This document shows positions 12,012 to 24,543 of a stretch of 64,000 nt of DNA, piece after piece. The stretch comes from Paragordius varius (taxonomy: Eukaryota > Nematomorpha), in NCBI GenBank assembly GCA_964247055.1, contig OZ176050.1:3162001-3226000 (forward strand). The letters are read 5' to 3'. The position numbers and the translations under genes were made by a program. Numbering within the stretch: the stretch's first letter is position 1; each line of letters starts with the position of its first letter. Below the pieces are notes generated by a model, which worked only from the letters and a program-made list of their open reading frames with translations, did not search any database and was not told the origin of the DNA.

Positions 12012-14360
12012 CAGTGGTACTCAAACCAGTGCCCGCGGGCCTCATCGGCCCTAAGAGTGCCTTAAAATGGCCCTATGACTATGTTGATTTTAATTATTTT
12101 TTATTGATAATTTTTAAAATACACATAAACGAATTTCCGGTTATTTTAATATTAATTTATTTTTTTAGATTTAATTTAAGTAATTTTTTATTTTTTACCC
12201 AATTCGAAATGTAGAAACATTTCCTTACATTAAAATAATTTCAAAATTTTGGCACACGTTGTATCTGTATTCTATTTTCTTTTCTATATTTTTATCGCAT
12301 TCCTTTTTTGTATTTAAGCACGCTTTTCACCCAAACTTGCATATATTCTTTCTATTGCTATCCTGCATCATTTTTTATATCTTATTCCCATAAAATATTT
12401 TTTAAATCAACATCATTAAATTTAGACCTGTTCTTTTATAGCATAATTCAAATTATATCCTATTTTTTAAAAAATTTACAAAATATTTAAACATAAATTT
12501 AAAAAATGACATCTTATGATAAAAAACGTAGAAAATCGCTTCTTTAAAAAAGAATGGGTAGAAAAATTCTTTGTCGTTTAAATAAAAATGTTGTTACCTG
12601 CTTTATATGTAAAGACATAATTATAAAATAATACAATATTGAAAGACATTTTATAATCCATCATTTTCATAAATTACCGAAAATCATGAGGAAGGAAAAG
12701 GAAAAGTAAAAAGATTAAGGAATTACCAGAAAAAATCTATTACCAGCTTCATATGAGAATTTGCTGTATTTAAAAAAAATATGAAACCGTTTACTGATTC
12801 CAAACTAATAAAGGAGTGTCCAATAAATGGTTGCATTTTTTTTATTTGATGAGGCAAATTAAAAAACGTGAATTTTCTAATTCAACATGTTCTCGACGCA
12901 TTGAAGATATGTCTAAATATATTTTTAACAATATATTATTATCTCTAAAAAACTACAATAATTTTAGTATTGCTATTGATTCTAGCATTGATATTAGTTC
13001 AACACCTCAATGTGCGCTCTTCGTGAGATTTTGCAACGACAACATAATCAACGAGGAATATTTAAAATTTTCACCAATGAATAATACCACGAATTTAAGT
13101 GATTTTCTCGAAATAATTAGCACTTTTTTCGATAATATGGTATATCTATGAAAAAATTGGTTTCATCTGCACAGATGGCTGTCCCACTATGATTTAAATA
13201 AACAAAAGATTTATTCCTCTTTTGAAAAACAAATATCTTTGCAAAATATTTTATCCTTTCACTGCTTTTCATCAAAAATTGGTTTCTGTGAAAGATGAAT
13301 CACTCAATTCAGTAATTAAAACGGTTGTGGATATAGTTAACCACATCCGTGGCAAAAAATTCAGCCGCCGTAAATTCAAAAACCTTCTGAAAGATATACA
13401 CAGTGAGTTTGATGATATTCTTTTGTATACGCTGTAAGATGGCTAAGTCTTAGAAAAGTATTAAATGGATTTTTTGTTAAAGACATAAAATTATATTATT
13501 TATAAAATGTGAAAGTTTGACGATCGACGTAGTGACGAATGGTCGGTTTTATTAGCCTACCTTTGCAACATTACTATTAACTTAGTATTTTTAATACAAG
13601 TCTTCAATGGAGCAAATAAATAACCCAACTTACTAAATAATATATAAATAAGATTTTATCAATAAAACACTCCTATATTTTCCAACACTTAAAACGAATT
13701 ATGAAGAAAATATGGAATTTACCGCGGAGATGAATTTAATAATAGCAATCTAACATTGTTATCTAAAATGAAATTTAGTAAATTAAAATTTGCTTAAACT
13801 CGTTGAAAATCTATGGCATATGGATATATACAATATTAAGCAACCTGAGCATTTCGGTTTTGATCAAGCGCATATCATTGAAGAATTCGTATATTTTAAA
13901 AATGATTCCAATTCGGAGGCTATATTCAAGGAGTATGTAGAGTTTTGGCAGAATGTGCCAAATAAATATGAGAATATAAAAAATGTGCTTAATTTTACTA
14001 ACTGTTTTTCCCTCACTTACACGTGTGCAACATATTCAAAGATAAAGTATGTCAAGAATACATACAGAAATCGCTAAACCGATGATCTTATGGACTATTA
14101 TGATTGGCCTGTCATGAGGCAAAACCAAATTTCAAAAATCATTGGCTATATCAAAATAAATGTTGTTATCAAAATATTTTAATTTAAACTAAATGGTGTT
14201 AAATGAGTGTTTAGCTGGATTTACATGCAATCCGCAAAAAAAAAAAAAATGTGCATATGTATCAAATAGCTATGAAATATTTGCCATTATAAGGTTCGTG
14301 GCCCTCAAAAAATATTTATATTTTATTTGGCCCGTCAAATTTTTTTGGTGAGTACCACTG
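12012..14360 (+). mobile_element. hAT DNA transposon (2349 bp) with decayed transposase
   Basis: The ends are inverted (CAGTGGTACTCA at the left, its complement at the right) and the element is flanked by a perfect 8-bp duplication, GAGTAAAT, at 12004-12011 and 14361-14368; both are hAT hallmarks. Inside, a zinc-finger-like block (CFICKD ... RHFIIHH, about 12590-12680) is followed by transposase pieces at 12816-13151, 13222-13437 and 13790-14077. The first piece contains a DSSIDISSTPQCALFVRFC stretch typical of the ZBED5/GTF2IRD2-like hAT transposases. The frame is interrupted by stops and shifts, so it is inactive. The intact duplication and ends argue for moderate age. Confidence 0.88.
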
Positions 14361-14368
14361 GAGTAAAT

Positions 14369-15159
14369 AATTAAAATTGATGCAGATTCTTTGCTATTAT
14401 CGAAATATATACTGAAATAAATCCATTTAGTATGATAATTCTAAGCATTGTAAACATGATTAGCCTTTTAAGACGCTAACACCAATATATTAAAAAATAT
14501 AAAATGTACATTTTTATCGACCGCATAGAATCGAATATATATATATATATATATATATATTCTCATTTATTATTTTTTAAATACCATTGAAATAATAATT
14601 AATTATATATGAATATATATCCATCCTGCATCAGCAAAAGGTTATGGTTATTAAAGCTTTAAATCTAGTGATCCAATTAAATATATATAATTAAAATAAA
14701 AACTTAATTTGGTGGATGGCGCAAACATATATATTTTGTAATTTTACATAAAAATAACATTTAAAATACTTTCAAAGCCTTAAACATTAGATTAAAAAAA
14801 TTTAATATATCATAATGAATTTAATGAGTGTATGTGTTTATTATAATTGCAATTTTGTTTGGATTTTTTGTGTGAAATAGGGGTCTTTATCACAGTATTT
14901 TTTATTTTTTCAGTCGACAAGAGATTTTTATATATAATCCAAATTAGCAATTTAATCTTCAAACTTATTTATTTCCATTATTTTTGATTAGGTCATTGGA
15001 TGTGGTTTTGGAAGATGTAGGGGGTGTCCTAAAATAGAGATATATGTGGTTAATTTGTAATATTTTTTAATTTTAAAATATTATTGAAGGATTAAAACGA
15101 ATCTAAAAAATTTTTTCAACCGTTTTTAAACGGGAAAGCATATAAAATAGTTATGTAAA
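14369..15159. other. Intergenic / 3' flank of the makorin gene
   Basis: AT-rich, with a TA microsatellite at about 14535-14562. The right part is the 3' UTR and downstream flank of the minus-strand makorin gene. No other feature was seen. Confidence 0.5.
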
Positions 15160-15456
15160 TTACTCTTGTGTGGAATTTTTAATTTGAGCCGAAGAATCAT
15201 TTATACCATTTTTTTTAATTTCATCAATCTTTTCACCAAATTTCGATGTACTCGGGTTATTTCCACCGCTATTATCATTATAATCTCTTAATTCGGTAGA
15301 TATCTTTGGTTTAAATTCATTGTGTGCTGAATCTCCAAACCATTTTTGTTTAGCGGTAAGATGTTTGCTTTGCCATGGATTTTGGCCTTAAAAATATTTT
15401 AATCAATATTAACAAAATATAAAATAGTTTATAACGAAAAACTATAAAAGTTAAGG

Positions 15457-15497
<41 letters not shown>

Positions 15498-18400
15498 GGG
15501 TGTAAAAAATGATTGATTTTAAAAATAAAAATACATATCGGGATATGTACAAAGGTAAAACTGCATAATGCGGTAAATTAGTTTTCGTCAGATTTTTTGA
15601 TAAAATAAACTTTTTTAATTAAAGTGACAAACTCAATTTATATTATATGGTAAAACCAACCCGTAGCATTAAGATTTTGTTGATGATATTGATGTCCCTG
15701 TTTGCCCTTATTATATTGCTTATTTTTGTATAGATTGTTTGAATGATTAGTATTAGGATTATGGATAGTATTTTGAGCAAAAGATGTGGATGATGTTCCA
15801 AAATTTGTGTTTAATATATGATTTTGGTTAATCAGGCTAGTACCATTATTTGTGACAACCGCATAAGACTTAGTATTTGATTCGGAATTTAAAACGCTTT
15901 GATTTTCCAAATTATTTGTTAAGTTATTATTGGCTGTGTTATTGTTACGTCTATTAGCTCGGCGGCGAGACCTACGTCCTCCCCCACTTGTTACTAAAAA
16001 TGTATTTTTTCAATTCCATTTTAAAATACCAAATTACAAGAAATTGAAAAAACTCATTTATAACTTAAAAAATATAGTCCAAAGCCGCAAAACATATGAA
16101 AATGCATGTTATTTTTAAATATAATTCGCAGAGTTTAGTCAAAAATTTAAGCATATCTAAGCCTATATTTGACATATATTTAATACATATTAATATACCG
16201 CTTTATTTGCTTTGACTACAATTTAAATTTTGGGGATTAAACAAACTTTGTTTACGCAAACATATGCTCAAACAATTATTACTTACATAGTATAAAAATG
16301 ATATTTAAGGTTATTAGCAACAATAATAAATATTTTACCATTGGTTTGTTCAAGAGCATGATTTTGATCATGACTGTAATTAACATTGGTTGATTGACCA
16401 TTATTCACATTTTGATTATTTGTAGCACCATAATTATTATTATTACTACCACCTCTAATATGTCCGCGCCCATTTCTACCACCCCGACGACCTCTGATTG
16501 CAGAATTTTGTGTGTTTAATGTATTGCCAATATTAAACCATGTATTAGGAGCATGTGAGTTTCTATTTCTATTACGATTTCGATGACCACTCTGATTTGT
16601 ATTGCCTATGCTCCTTAGGGCTTGTAAAATTTCCATTTGCGTTGCACTATCTAACGAAGTATCATTATTATCGTTAGATGATTCATAATCCTCGCCAGCT
16701 GCTCGATAAAAATAGTGTTCTGGACAAAAATAATCATACATATAATTCTCAAGATCCAATTCATAATCACTGACAGTAATGTAGCCATTTTCCTCCTCTT
16801 CAAAGCTATCGCCATTACTATCCTCAAAAACATGGGGATTGGTTGAGTTTGTTAAAGGTTGACTATTGTTAGTTATTACACTGTTTATTACAGTGCTAAT
16901 TTGATTATTTGCATTTGTCACATTTCGATTGTTTCTTTGTCGCCTCCGTGCTCTCCGTGCCCGACGTCCCCCTACACGTGCATTACCATCCAGATTTGCT
17001 TCAGTATTATGAATATTTCCTTCTGAATTGACATTAACTGTATTAGTTTGTGATTGCGTAGTAGGAGGCCGATTCAAATCATCATTTTGATTAAAAAACT
17101 CAAAAATAGCTGCTGTCTCTTCAGCAATTTGCTCATCTGTCGGATAATTTTCAGACCAAGCTTGTAAATATTCTTCATTATTGCTGACATTTTGATTATT
17201 AACATTGGAATTTTCATTGGTAGTATTTTCTCCAGTTCTACTGATATTATTATTTGATCGAGTATTATTATGGGCATCTATCGTTACAGCGCGCAAGAAA
17301 TCGTCATAATCTATGCCAAATTCACTGTGGTCACTTTCACCATTGTCGTAATAATCAGTTAGGGAGATGTCATCATCTAAACCTGAAACAAATACATGAT
17401 TTATAAAATCAAAAATTGTATATTGTGAAATGCCGTATGAAAATGGGAAAAATGAATACATTTACCTTGATTATTAAGCTAAATAATATTTTTTACATAA
17501 AACAATCTTTAAAAGGCCCCTACCTAAACTAACAAAAAATACACAAATTACATATATATACCAAATATGCGTGAAGCAAAAAAATCCCAAAGTATGACAT
17601 CGTCCAGTTGGCGCCAAGGTTCCCGATTATTTCCATTTCGAGGGCGCCGACCCCTTCGAAGCAAGTTATCAGGATTTCGAGTTGCTAAAGTCCCGTCCGG
17701 GTAAGCATGTTTATAGAAACAAATGTCATGCATGGGACATTTCTCGGCACCTTGTTTGAAGTATTTACATGGTTTTTCACTATAGAGTTAATCAAATATT
17801 GAATATAAGGTCATAATTGTTATATACCATTTACAATTCAATTTCACCCTTAAACAATTCAAATTCACCCTCGAACAATTCAAATTCACCCTCGAACAAT
17901 TCAAACCCTTAAATAAAATATATGTTTTTTAAGATTAAAAATTACCTATATTTTATATATTTTTAAAAAATAAAAATTTTGTTTTAAATTAAAATATTAC
18001 TGAAAAAATTATAAACTATACCATAAACATATATTTCATATTAATAATGAGTTATATTAGTTCAAAAACACATAATTTATTTTTAGGGTCAATTTGAATT
18101 GTTCAAAGGTGAATTTGAATTGTTCAAGGGTGAATTTGAATTGTTGGAGGGTGAATTTGAATTGTTTTAGGGTGAATTTGAACTGTAAATGGTATATTAA
18201 ATAATACAGCAAAATCTAAAATTATTGAATCTTTACGTTAAAAGTAAAAGAGCGGAAATTTATAATTGTTAAATAACATATAAAAATTTAAAAAAACTAT
18301 GATGGTAAATTTTTTGATCCTTAATCTTTCCCATATTATATAATAATTAAAAATGTAAAATATAAATTTTAAGTGTGTAACTAATTTACACATCTATTCC

Positions 18401-21400
18401 TTGTTCCTTAAGCCAGATCGATAGGCTATAATTGAAAAATATCTTAATTTTATAATTTGTTTTGATTTGAAAAAAGTTAAATGATTCTAACGAATATTAA
18501 ATAAATTTATTATTATTTCTGATGATTGCATCATATTATTTTAAAATATGGTTACGTTATCATTAATAAAACTTTTGATATATTCTTATAATATTAATTT
18601 ATATTGTAATATAGATTAATAACATTAACATAATATATTGCAGTCCGTATAATATTATGTGAAGGTACATAACTTAACTAACATTCATTTTATTTTAACA
18701 ATTTTATTAATAATAAATAGGCAGAAAAATTGATTACCTCAAAGATTTCTTGTAATCTTCAATCAATTTATCTTTTTCCATTTTGTCTTCGACCCACACT
18801 TTACTTGGTATGATGAAAAGTGATTGTATTCGGCACTCAGGACAGGATCTAAGAATTAGGCGAGTGGTTGAAATCATAATTTAAATCCAAAATTATACAT
18901 GTCATACAAGGCATTCATGGTTAATTTTTGTGCAAAAAATTCGTATATGTAGTAATGAATGCCTCAGATATCCACAAATTTTTATTTAATGCAACTGTTT
19001 AAAATATAATATAAATTTTAAAAATATATATAATAACACATAAACTAGGATGGACATATTGTGTTGTTCGCATAAAAATAACAAAACAAAGTCAAATATA
19101 ATCAAAATTATATTTGGCAAATATATTTGTGAAATTTGCTATTAATGATGTTCATGTCTAAATTTACTTAACAAAATTATATCAAAGTTTAATGTTCGGC
19201 AAAAGATTGAATTAATTTTTAAGGAAATAAAATAGACAATCAGCCGTGAAGGCATTAAATTAATATTGTATAATTCATGCTATAATTAGCATGATTGTTA
19301 TATACTTATAAAAAATATATATAATGGAAATCCGAAAGCCAACACAGAAAAATATCAAAAATACCTGACAGTCTCGCTGTCCAACGATTGATTTTTGCTT
19401 TGGCGCCAATTCATGATGCAGGAAAGGCAATAACAATGTTGGCAGTTTGGGAGAATTCCAAATCGTTTATCTCTCGATGTTGAAGCAAATGTGGAACGTT
19501 TATTATGGCCTTTAATACATAGAGTAAAATTAAAATTCTTTAAAAGAAAGACTTATTATCAAATCATTTAGTACAAGATTTTCCCATATTTCATATGTTA
19601 ACAAAATTTATATAAATTCTTAATCGACATCACATTTTTTAATTTATTCATCTTCACTTAAAAATATATACCATTAAAGGACAGGAAAAAAACTAAAGTT
19701 CAATCCATTTAACTTTAAATTGGCCATTGTTTGTCAAATTTTATTTTCGGAATACATATGATACGTGATGCCTTGAATTATATAACAATATAGTGCAAAA
19801 GCAAGCCTATTTATATTTGTAACCATATCATTCTTAGAATTATAACATGTTTCAATATATATATGGTTAAAATGCATTGATGCCATGTCTTATTCACAGA
19901 ATGATTATTATATGATAAAAATAATTACTTATTTGAAACTGTTATCATTGTCGTCATTTTTATTTAAGATTGAGATAACTTAAGAAATTTATTTAAAATT
20001 GATTGATTCCTAAGATACACTCAAATTTATATTTATATAATTAAAATATATAGGTTTATAATAATTTTATCAAAATTATACATATTCTTCGTTTTTCAAA
20101 CCTTTATCATAATATGTAATGAATATTATGTATGCAATCCTAGTATACTCAGATTTAACCTTAATTTTCAAGAAAATCACTTAAATATGTAGGGAAAAAT
20201 ATGTATCATTAATGCTAAAAATTATTTAGGTGGACAGTTTTTTTTAGAGTATAAAAGACAAACTTTTTGTGGTTGATTTCAAAGATTCGCCAAGTGGATT
20301 GACATTTTCATCGAGGGGGTTGTCGGACTCGCCGTCTTCACCCAAAACTTTTTCATAACAAATCCCACAAGTTTTTTCTGCACTCCGTTGCACGGCAAAT
20401 GAAAACTCCATTTCCATTTGAATCTCTTTCATACAAGACTGTATTAAAAGGTAAAATATATTACTTATAATTGATGATTAAATTATAATTTCGGTTTTTA
20501 TTTGTGTTTAATCGTTTAAAACATGTGGATTTATTCTGTCAAAAACTAGAACATTGCTTTATACAGGCCTTGCGATGAGGAAAAGTTTACAAATGAGGGT
20601 TCAGAAATTTTTTTTTAGTAACAAAAATTAACTGAAAAAATGATGCCCTTAAACAAAGTTTAGCAAAACTAAGTTTCGCAAAAGTATATAAAACATAAAT
20701 GACCCTAATACAGTATAATACCCAACTTACCAACAGTAAAACACTCTATTTGTTATATTTTCGCTTAAATATAAAAACTAAATTCCGCAGAAACTTAAAT
20801 AAAACTTATATACCTAATTATATATCTATATTTTGTTTCGATAAAACTATCTAACCTCATATAATATAAACCAAACATAAAATGCCCAAACAAACCATAA
20901 GAGTCATTTACATTCTTATTACAAAAATGTGGTCGTAAAAGTAATGAACTAAAGAGACAAATCATGACTCAAAAGTTAAACTAAATAAAAACAAAAACAA
21001 CCTCTTTATGCATGGCATTATAACTTTCATTGTAGGGGTGTAGGACACGCTTAAGGCACACATCACAAGCCAAGGGGTGAATATAACCACATGTGCCTGA
21101 ACTTTCATAAGGACAAATCACAACACCAGTAGACATAAGTGGTTGATTCGAAGTAACAATATTATCAAACAGTTCGCTTTCATTTTCGTCATAAAGCGTG
21201 AAAAAAGGACACAGCGGTAAAGTTGATTTATCTTCGTTTGTTTCGATGAGTGGAGCGTTAGTTTTCAGAGCCGTGGCATAAGAAAGGCCGCCCATACCCA
21301 TCGCACCTGTTGTAGAAAATATATGTATCAAGATCTTTTGGGGAAAAAAACGTAAAAACACAGAATATATTGATATCATTATATTACATTATATTTAAAA

Positions 21401-22175
21401 ATATATTAATTATTAAAAGTGATTGTGGAGAAGTTTTTAAAATAATCGTTAGGCATTTAAAATTTATTTTGTTGTTTGATAAAGATTATTTAACAGTAAA
21501 GCCTTAAAATTATAGACAACGTATACTGAAAATACTTATTAACAGCTATAAATTCGGATTTTTTCGATAACCTCAATAATTTCAATTTCAAAATTTATAT
21601 TAGGGAGATACTCATATACATCTTTTCACCATATTTAATATCCCAAAACAATAAATAATGTAAAAAAGTGGTTAGGACTGTATGATTATATACAAATTTT
21701 GTCTTTTGGATTTAAGTCTTTTTAATTTAATCATTTACGGTAAATACATTTTATTTAGTATATATTTTATTAGCATCAAACCAGGATCGTATGATACTGG
21801 GGGAATAAACTCTTTTGCGTCTGCATTTAGCGGCCGCATTGAAACTTTGACATTTGGTATTTCGGCGCCCTTTTGGTTAGTTTTAACCAATTCTAGATCT
21901 AAATTTATTTTACAAATTTACCAATTCCATTATTTGCTAAATTAGGTTTTCCCTTTTTTGGGTTGACATGGTCGTATCTGATATTATAATGCATATTTTA
22001 CCGGCATTTTTTCTCATACGGACATTTTCCTTTTAGATAAAATCGACAAATCGAGGAAGGTTGATCATCGAGAGAATGAGAAAAACGACAATTAGATCCT
22101 TGATTACAATAACCATATAAATAATATCTAAATAAATATAAATATTTACCGGCATAAAATATTCTTAGTCGACAT
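15160..22175 (-). CDS. MKRN: Makorin E3 ubiquitin ligase with a long Asn-rich/RGG C-terminal tail
   Basis: Twelve exons in consistent phase: 22150-22175, 22002-22127, 21922-21977, 21782-21898, 21002-21306, 20264-20438, 19365-19509, 18738-18848, 17562-17779, 16339-17382, 15661-15993, 15160-15386 (960 aa). The start is the ATG at 22175: MSTKNILCRYY closely matches the makorin-2 N-terminus as I recall it. In order: CCCH fingers C8-C16-C22-H26 and C36-C44-C50-H54; a reduced third finger plus the makorin HPLACDVC motif (about 182-196); a C3HC4 RING from CGIC (about 226) to SCPEC (about 320); a fourth CCCH finger CKYF...CFYKH (about 358). From about residue 427 there is a tail of over 500 residues, acidic and then Asn/Gln-rich with RGR/RGG clusters, absent from the roughly 420-residue vertebrate proteins. 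The expected role is ubiquitin transfer coupled to RNA binding. Introns 1-3 are only 22-24 nt. The donor of exon 11 (GTTGGT) is weak; reading through it would end the protein six residues later. Confidence 0.93.
17822..18196. mobile_element. MITE built of 20-bp subrepeats, in makorin intron 8
   Basis: Its two arms are inverted copies ending in TATACCATTTACA. Each arm contains three to five repeats of a unit like GGTGAATTTGAATTGTTCAA (inverted in the other arm), separated by about 170 bp of AT-rich core. The whole lies in the intron between exons 17562-17779 and 18738-18848 and could fold into a long hairpin in the pre-mRNA. Confidence 0.75.
21899..21921 (-). other. Makorin intron 3, 23 nt
   Basis: GTAAAT...TTTAG. 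It contains an in-frame TAA when unspliced. Removal continues the linker as NNGIDLELVKTNQ into the following exon. Confidence 0.8.
21978..22001 (-). other. Makorin intron 2, 24 nt
   Basis: GTAAAA...ATCAG. It splits the Arg codon just after the third Cys of finger 2; removal gives CRYDH, the conserved end of the finger. Its length is a multiple of three, but unspliced it would break the finger. Confidence 0.85.
22128..22149 (-). other. Makorin intron 1, 22 nt
   Basis: GTAAAT...TTTAG, 22 nt long and not a multiple of three. Removing it joins TGC-CG to A-TAT and restores the first CCCH finger LCRYYLYGYC. Confidence 0.85.
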
Positions 22176-22373
22176 AAACTTTTGTTTTGTGTCCAATAAT
22201 AAATATTTCTACCTAACTGCAAAAACTACAAATCTGTTTTTATATAATATTACAGGTGGCAAAAATTTTTTAAATGAAATAAATAGGCTGTTATTTAATT
22301 CCAGTTAACTTATTTCTAAGCGCGTTATAATAACCCTAGATAAGGAGGGTAGTTTATGTAAATTACATACTGA

Positions 22374-22520
22374 TTAACACTATACAACACATTCATTTCA
22401 GTCTGTCGGTTTATTGGGGTAGTTGGATACACCAGGCCTGTTAAAATTTATTTCTTTGAAAAATATGGAAGGAATCGGAACCATGGCAAAATTTTGCACT
22501 TATAAAGTCCGTAAAAAAAT
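22374..22520 (+). mobile_element. One end of the TTAACAC MITE family
   Basis: Starts TTAACACTATACAACACATT and matches about 150 bp of the elements at 53.9 and 63.4 kb, including the GGGGTA...TGGATAC subterminal block and the CCATGGCAAAATTTTGCACT stretch. The other end was not found, so this is a fragment or a partner of an unrecognised deletion. Confidence 0.65.
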
Positions 22521-23940
22521 GGTTTTTATAATAAATATTGGTTTTAAAACACATTCTCGAAAACGCAGGTTCCTATTCAGTTTCTATAAAAAATTTACAA
22601 TTGCGCCGAAACTGACTAAGCACTTTTTTAAAAAATGCGTACCCGGTCAGAAAACCGTCAAATTAAATAAAAGTTGTTTTGATTTATATATCTCGGGTTA
22701 CCTGAGATGAGAAATATTATAAAATGTATTATCGATCCTATCATTACGTTATTAGTCAATTTAAAACAATACAAAAATATTAAAAACTACGTACTGATAT
22801 ATAAAAAATGTATGAAACAGGTTATACCTACTGCTTATTCCAAACATCTTGACAAGGAAATATGCTAATGTAAGGCAGAACGATCGATAGCAAAGGGAAA
22901 ATAAATTAATTTGATCCAACATTCGCCCGTAATAGCTGTTTTATTAGGGATTTTTTCTATAATTTTTTAATAGTACAGTTTTTTTGAACAAGAGAACTGT
23001 GGGTTAAAACGCCGATATATGATTATTGCATGTGGAATACGATTTTAGTGATTGATCATAGGCCTAGAAGGAGAAATGCACAAAAAGTGAATGTAACAGT
23101 ATAAAAGCGCCATTAAGTTCTTTTTAAAGGGAATGGCTCACTGTAGTCATTAATAGATAGATTTTTCTATAATTCCAAGATTGGATTTATTTAAAGATTA
23201 TAATTGAAATTATTTGGTCGATTTCGTTTACACATCCTTATAGTTATCCAAATAATTTAGTTTTGACTTCCAACATTTTCTTCCATCATCGTGTATGCAT
23301 ACCTTTATCTGCTAACATTCCTAACATAAACTATAACGTCCCTAATGACATAAGCCCAAATTTTTACAAAAATTTTATCCACAATATAATTTGCAAAACG
23401 CTAATGCTATTAATATAACCACCCGAACTCACCAAACGCGAATACCGCCCTGAAAAAGAAATAAATACGTCCCAATGTCGTTAAATACCTCCGAAATTTG
23501 AGATGCAACAAAAATTTGATTATCTGTTCATTAAGACACTGCTAAGTATGTGGCTATATAATTTTATATGTAAAATTACCAAAGTTTTTATCCATATAAG
23601 ATATTATATTAAGTACATGAGATATATTTTTGTTATATTTAAATTGTACAGAAAATTATGTAAATGTGTTTAACACTAAATTTTTATTTTATTTTCTTAA
23701 ATTATATGGTGTATTAATGAAATTTGATAAATCTTACTGCCATTTTCTAGAGTATTTTGCTTTTAAACTAATTTTATTAATTTAAATAATTTTTTTATTC
23801 CAATAATCTCCATTCATGACTGTGATCCCTTTCAAAAACTGTCTTTTATCATATTGTATATTCATCTGTAATTATCAACTCTCGTATTATGGATTAGGCT
23901 GAATCAGTATGTTTTAGAATGATATAATGTAACAGCAAAT
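22521..23940. other. Intergenic stretch
   Basis: An open frame on the plus strand at 22423-22710 starts inside the MITE and matches nothing I know. Nothing else stands out. Confidence 0.45.
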
Positions 23941-24543
23941 TAATAATAAATTTATTAATGAATTTTCATTAGATTCATCTAACTTATTCGGATTAACATA
24001 AAATAAAAATAAAATTAAAATAATGATACAAAATTAAATTATAAAATATTTTATAAAAATAAAGATGTATATGTATTTATGAAGAAATCCGTTACTGGGT
24101 TAACACGATTAATTTCTTTTTGTCTGTTAATCAATTTATCTTCCTTATTTATATAGTAACTTTCTTTTAATAATCTTCTAGTGTCATTTTTTTCGTTATC
24201 TAAAATCTCAACGTTTTCTCAATCAATTTTGTGTCTATACTTGTGTGCATGATATGCAAGTGCCGACACATTTACTTTGTTTCTTCTTTCTGCGGCTTTG
24301 TGTTCTTTTATTCGAGTATTTATACCTCTTTTTGTCTGTCCAATATAAACATCATCACAATCATTACATTTGACTTTGTAAACTACAGATTTTTCATCTT
24401 TTCTTCATAAATACATACACATCTTTATTTTTATAAAATATTTTATAATTTAATTTTGTATCATTAAATTTTATTTTTATTTTATGTTAATCCGAAGAAG
24501 TTAGATGAATCTAACGAAAATTCATTAATAAATTTATTATTAA
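23941..24543 (-). mobile_element. Penelope-like element fragment with GIY-YIG domain and inverted flanks
   Basis: Two nearly identical inverted copies of about 145 bp (23941-24087 and 24400-24543), each containing TTAGATTCATCTAACTT, flank a minus-strand coding remnant (about 24100-24390). The remnant reads VYIGQTKRGINTRIKEH, then SALAYHAHKYRHKID and ESYYINKEDKLINR. This is the C-terminal GIY-YIG endonuclease of Penelope-like retroelements, preceded by their Cys-rich lead-in (KCNDCDD). The reverse transcriptase part is absent, so this is a short, degenerate copy. Inverted terminal copies are typical of how these elements insert. Confidence 0.8.

Noticed and set aside
15638-15660. Makorin ending at the stop at 15638
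   Set aside because: Possible by intron retention, but the donor at 15660/15659 joins in phase to an open 75-codon final exon (15160-15386) with coding-like composition.
17821-18196. CRISPR-like array from the 20-bp repeats
   Set aside because: No unique spacers, units are in both orientations, and the setting is a eukaryotic intron.
21682-21945. Plus-strand frame of 87 codons
   Set aside because: Shadow of makorin exon 4 (21782-21898), which is on the minus strand and fits the family and phase.
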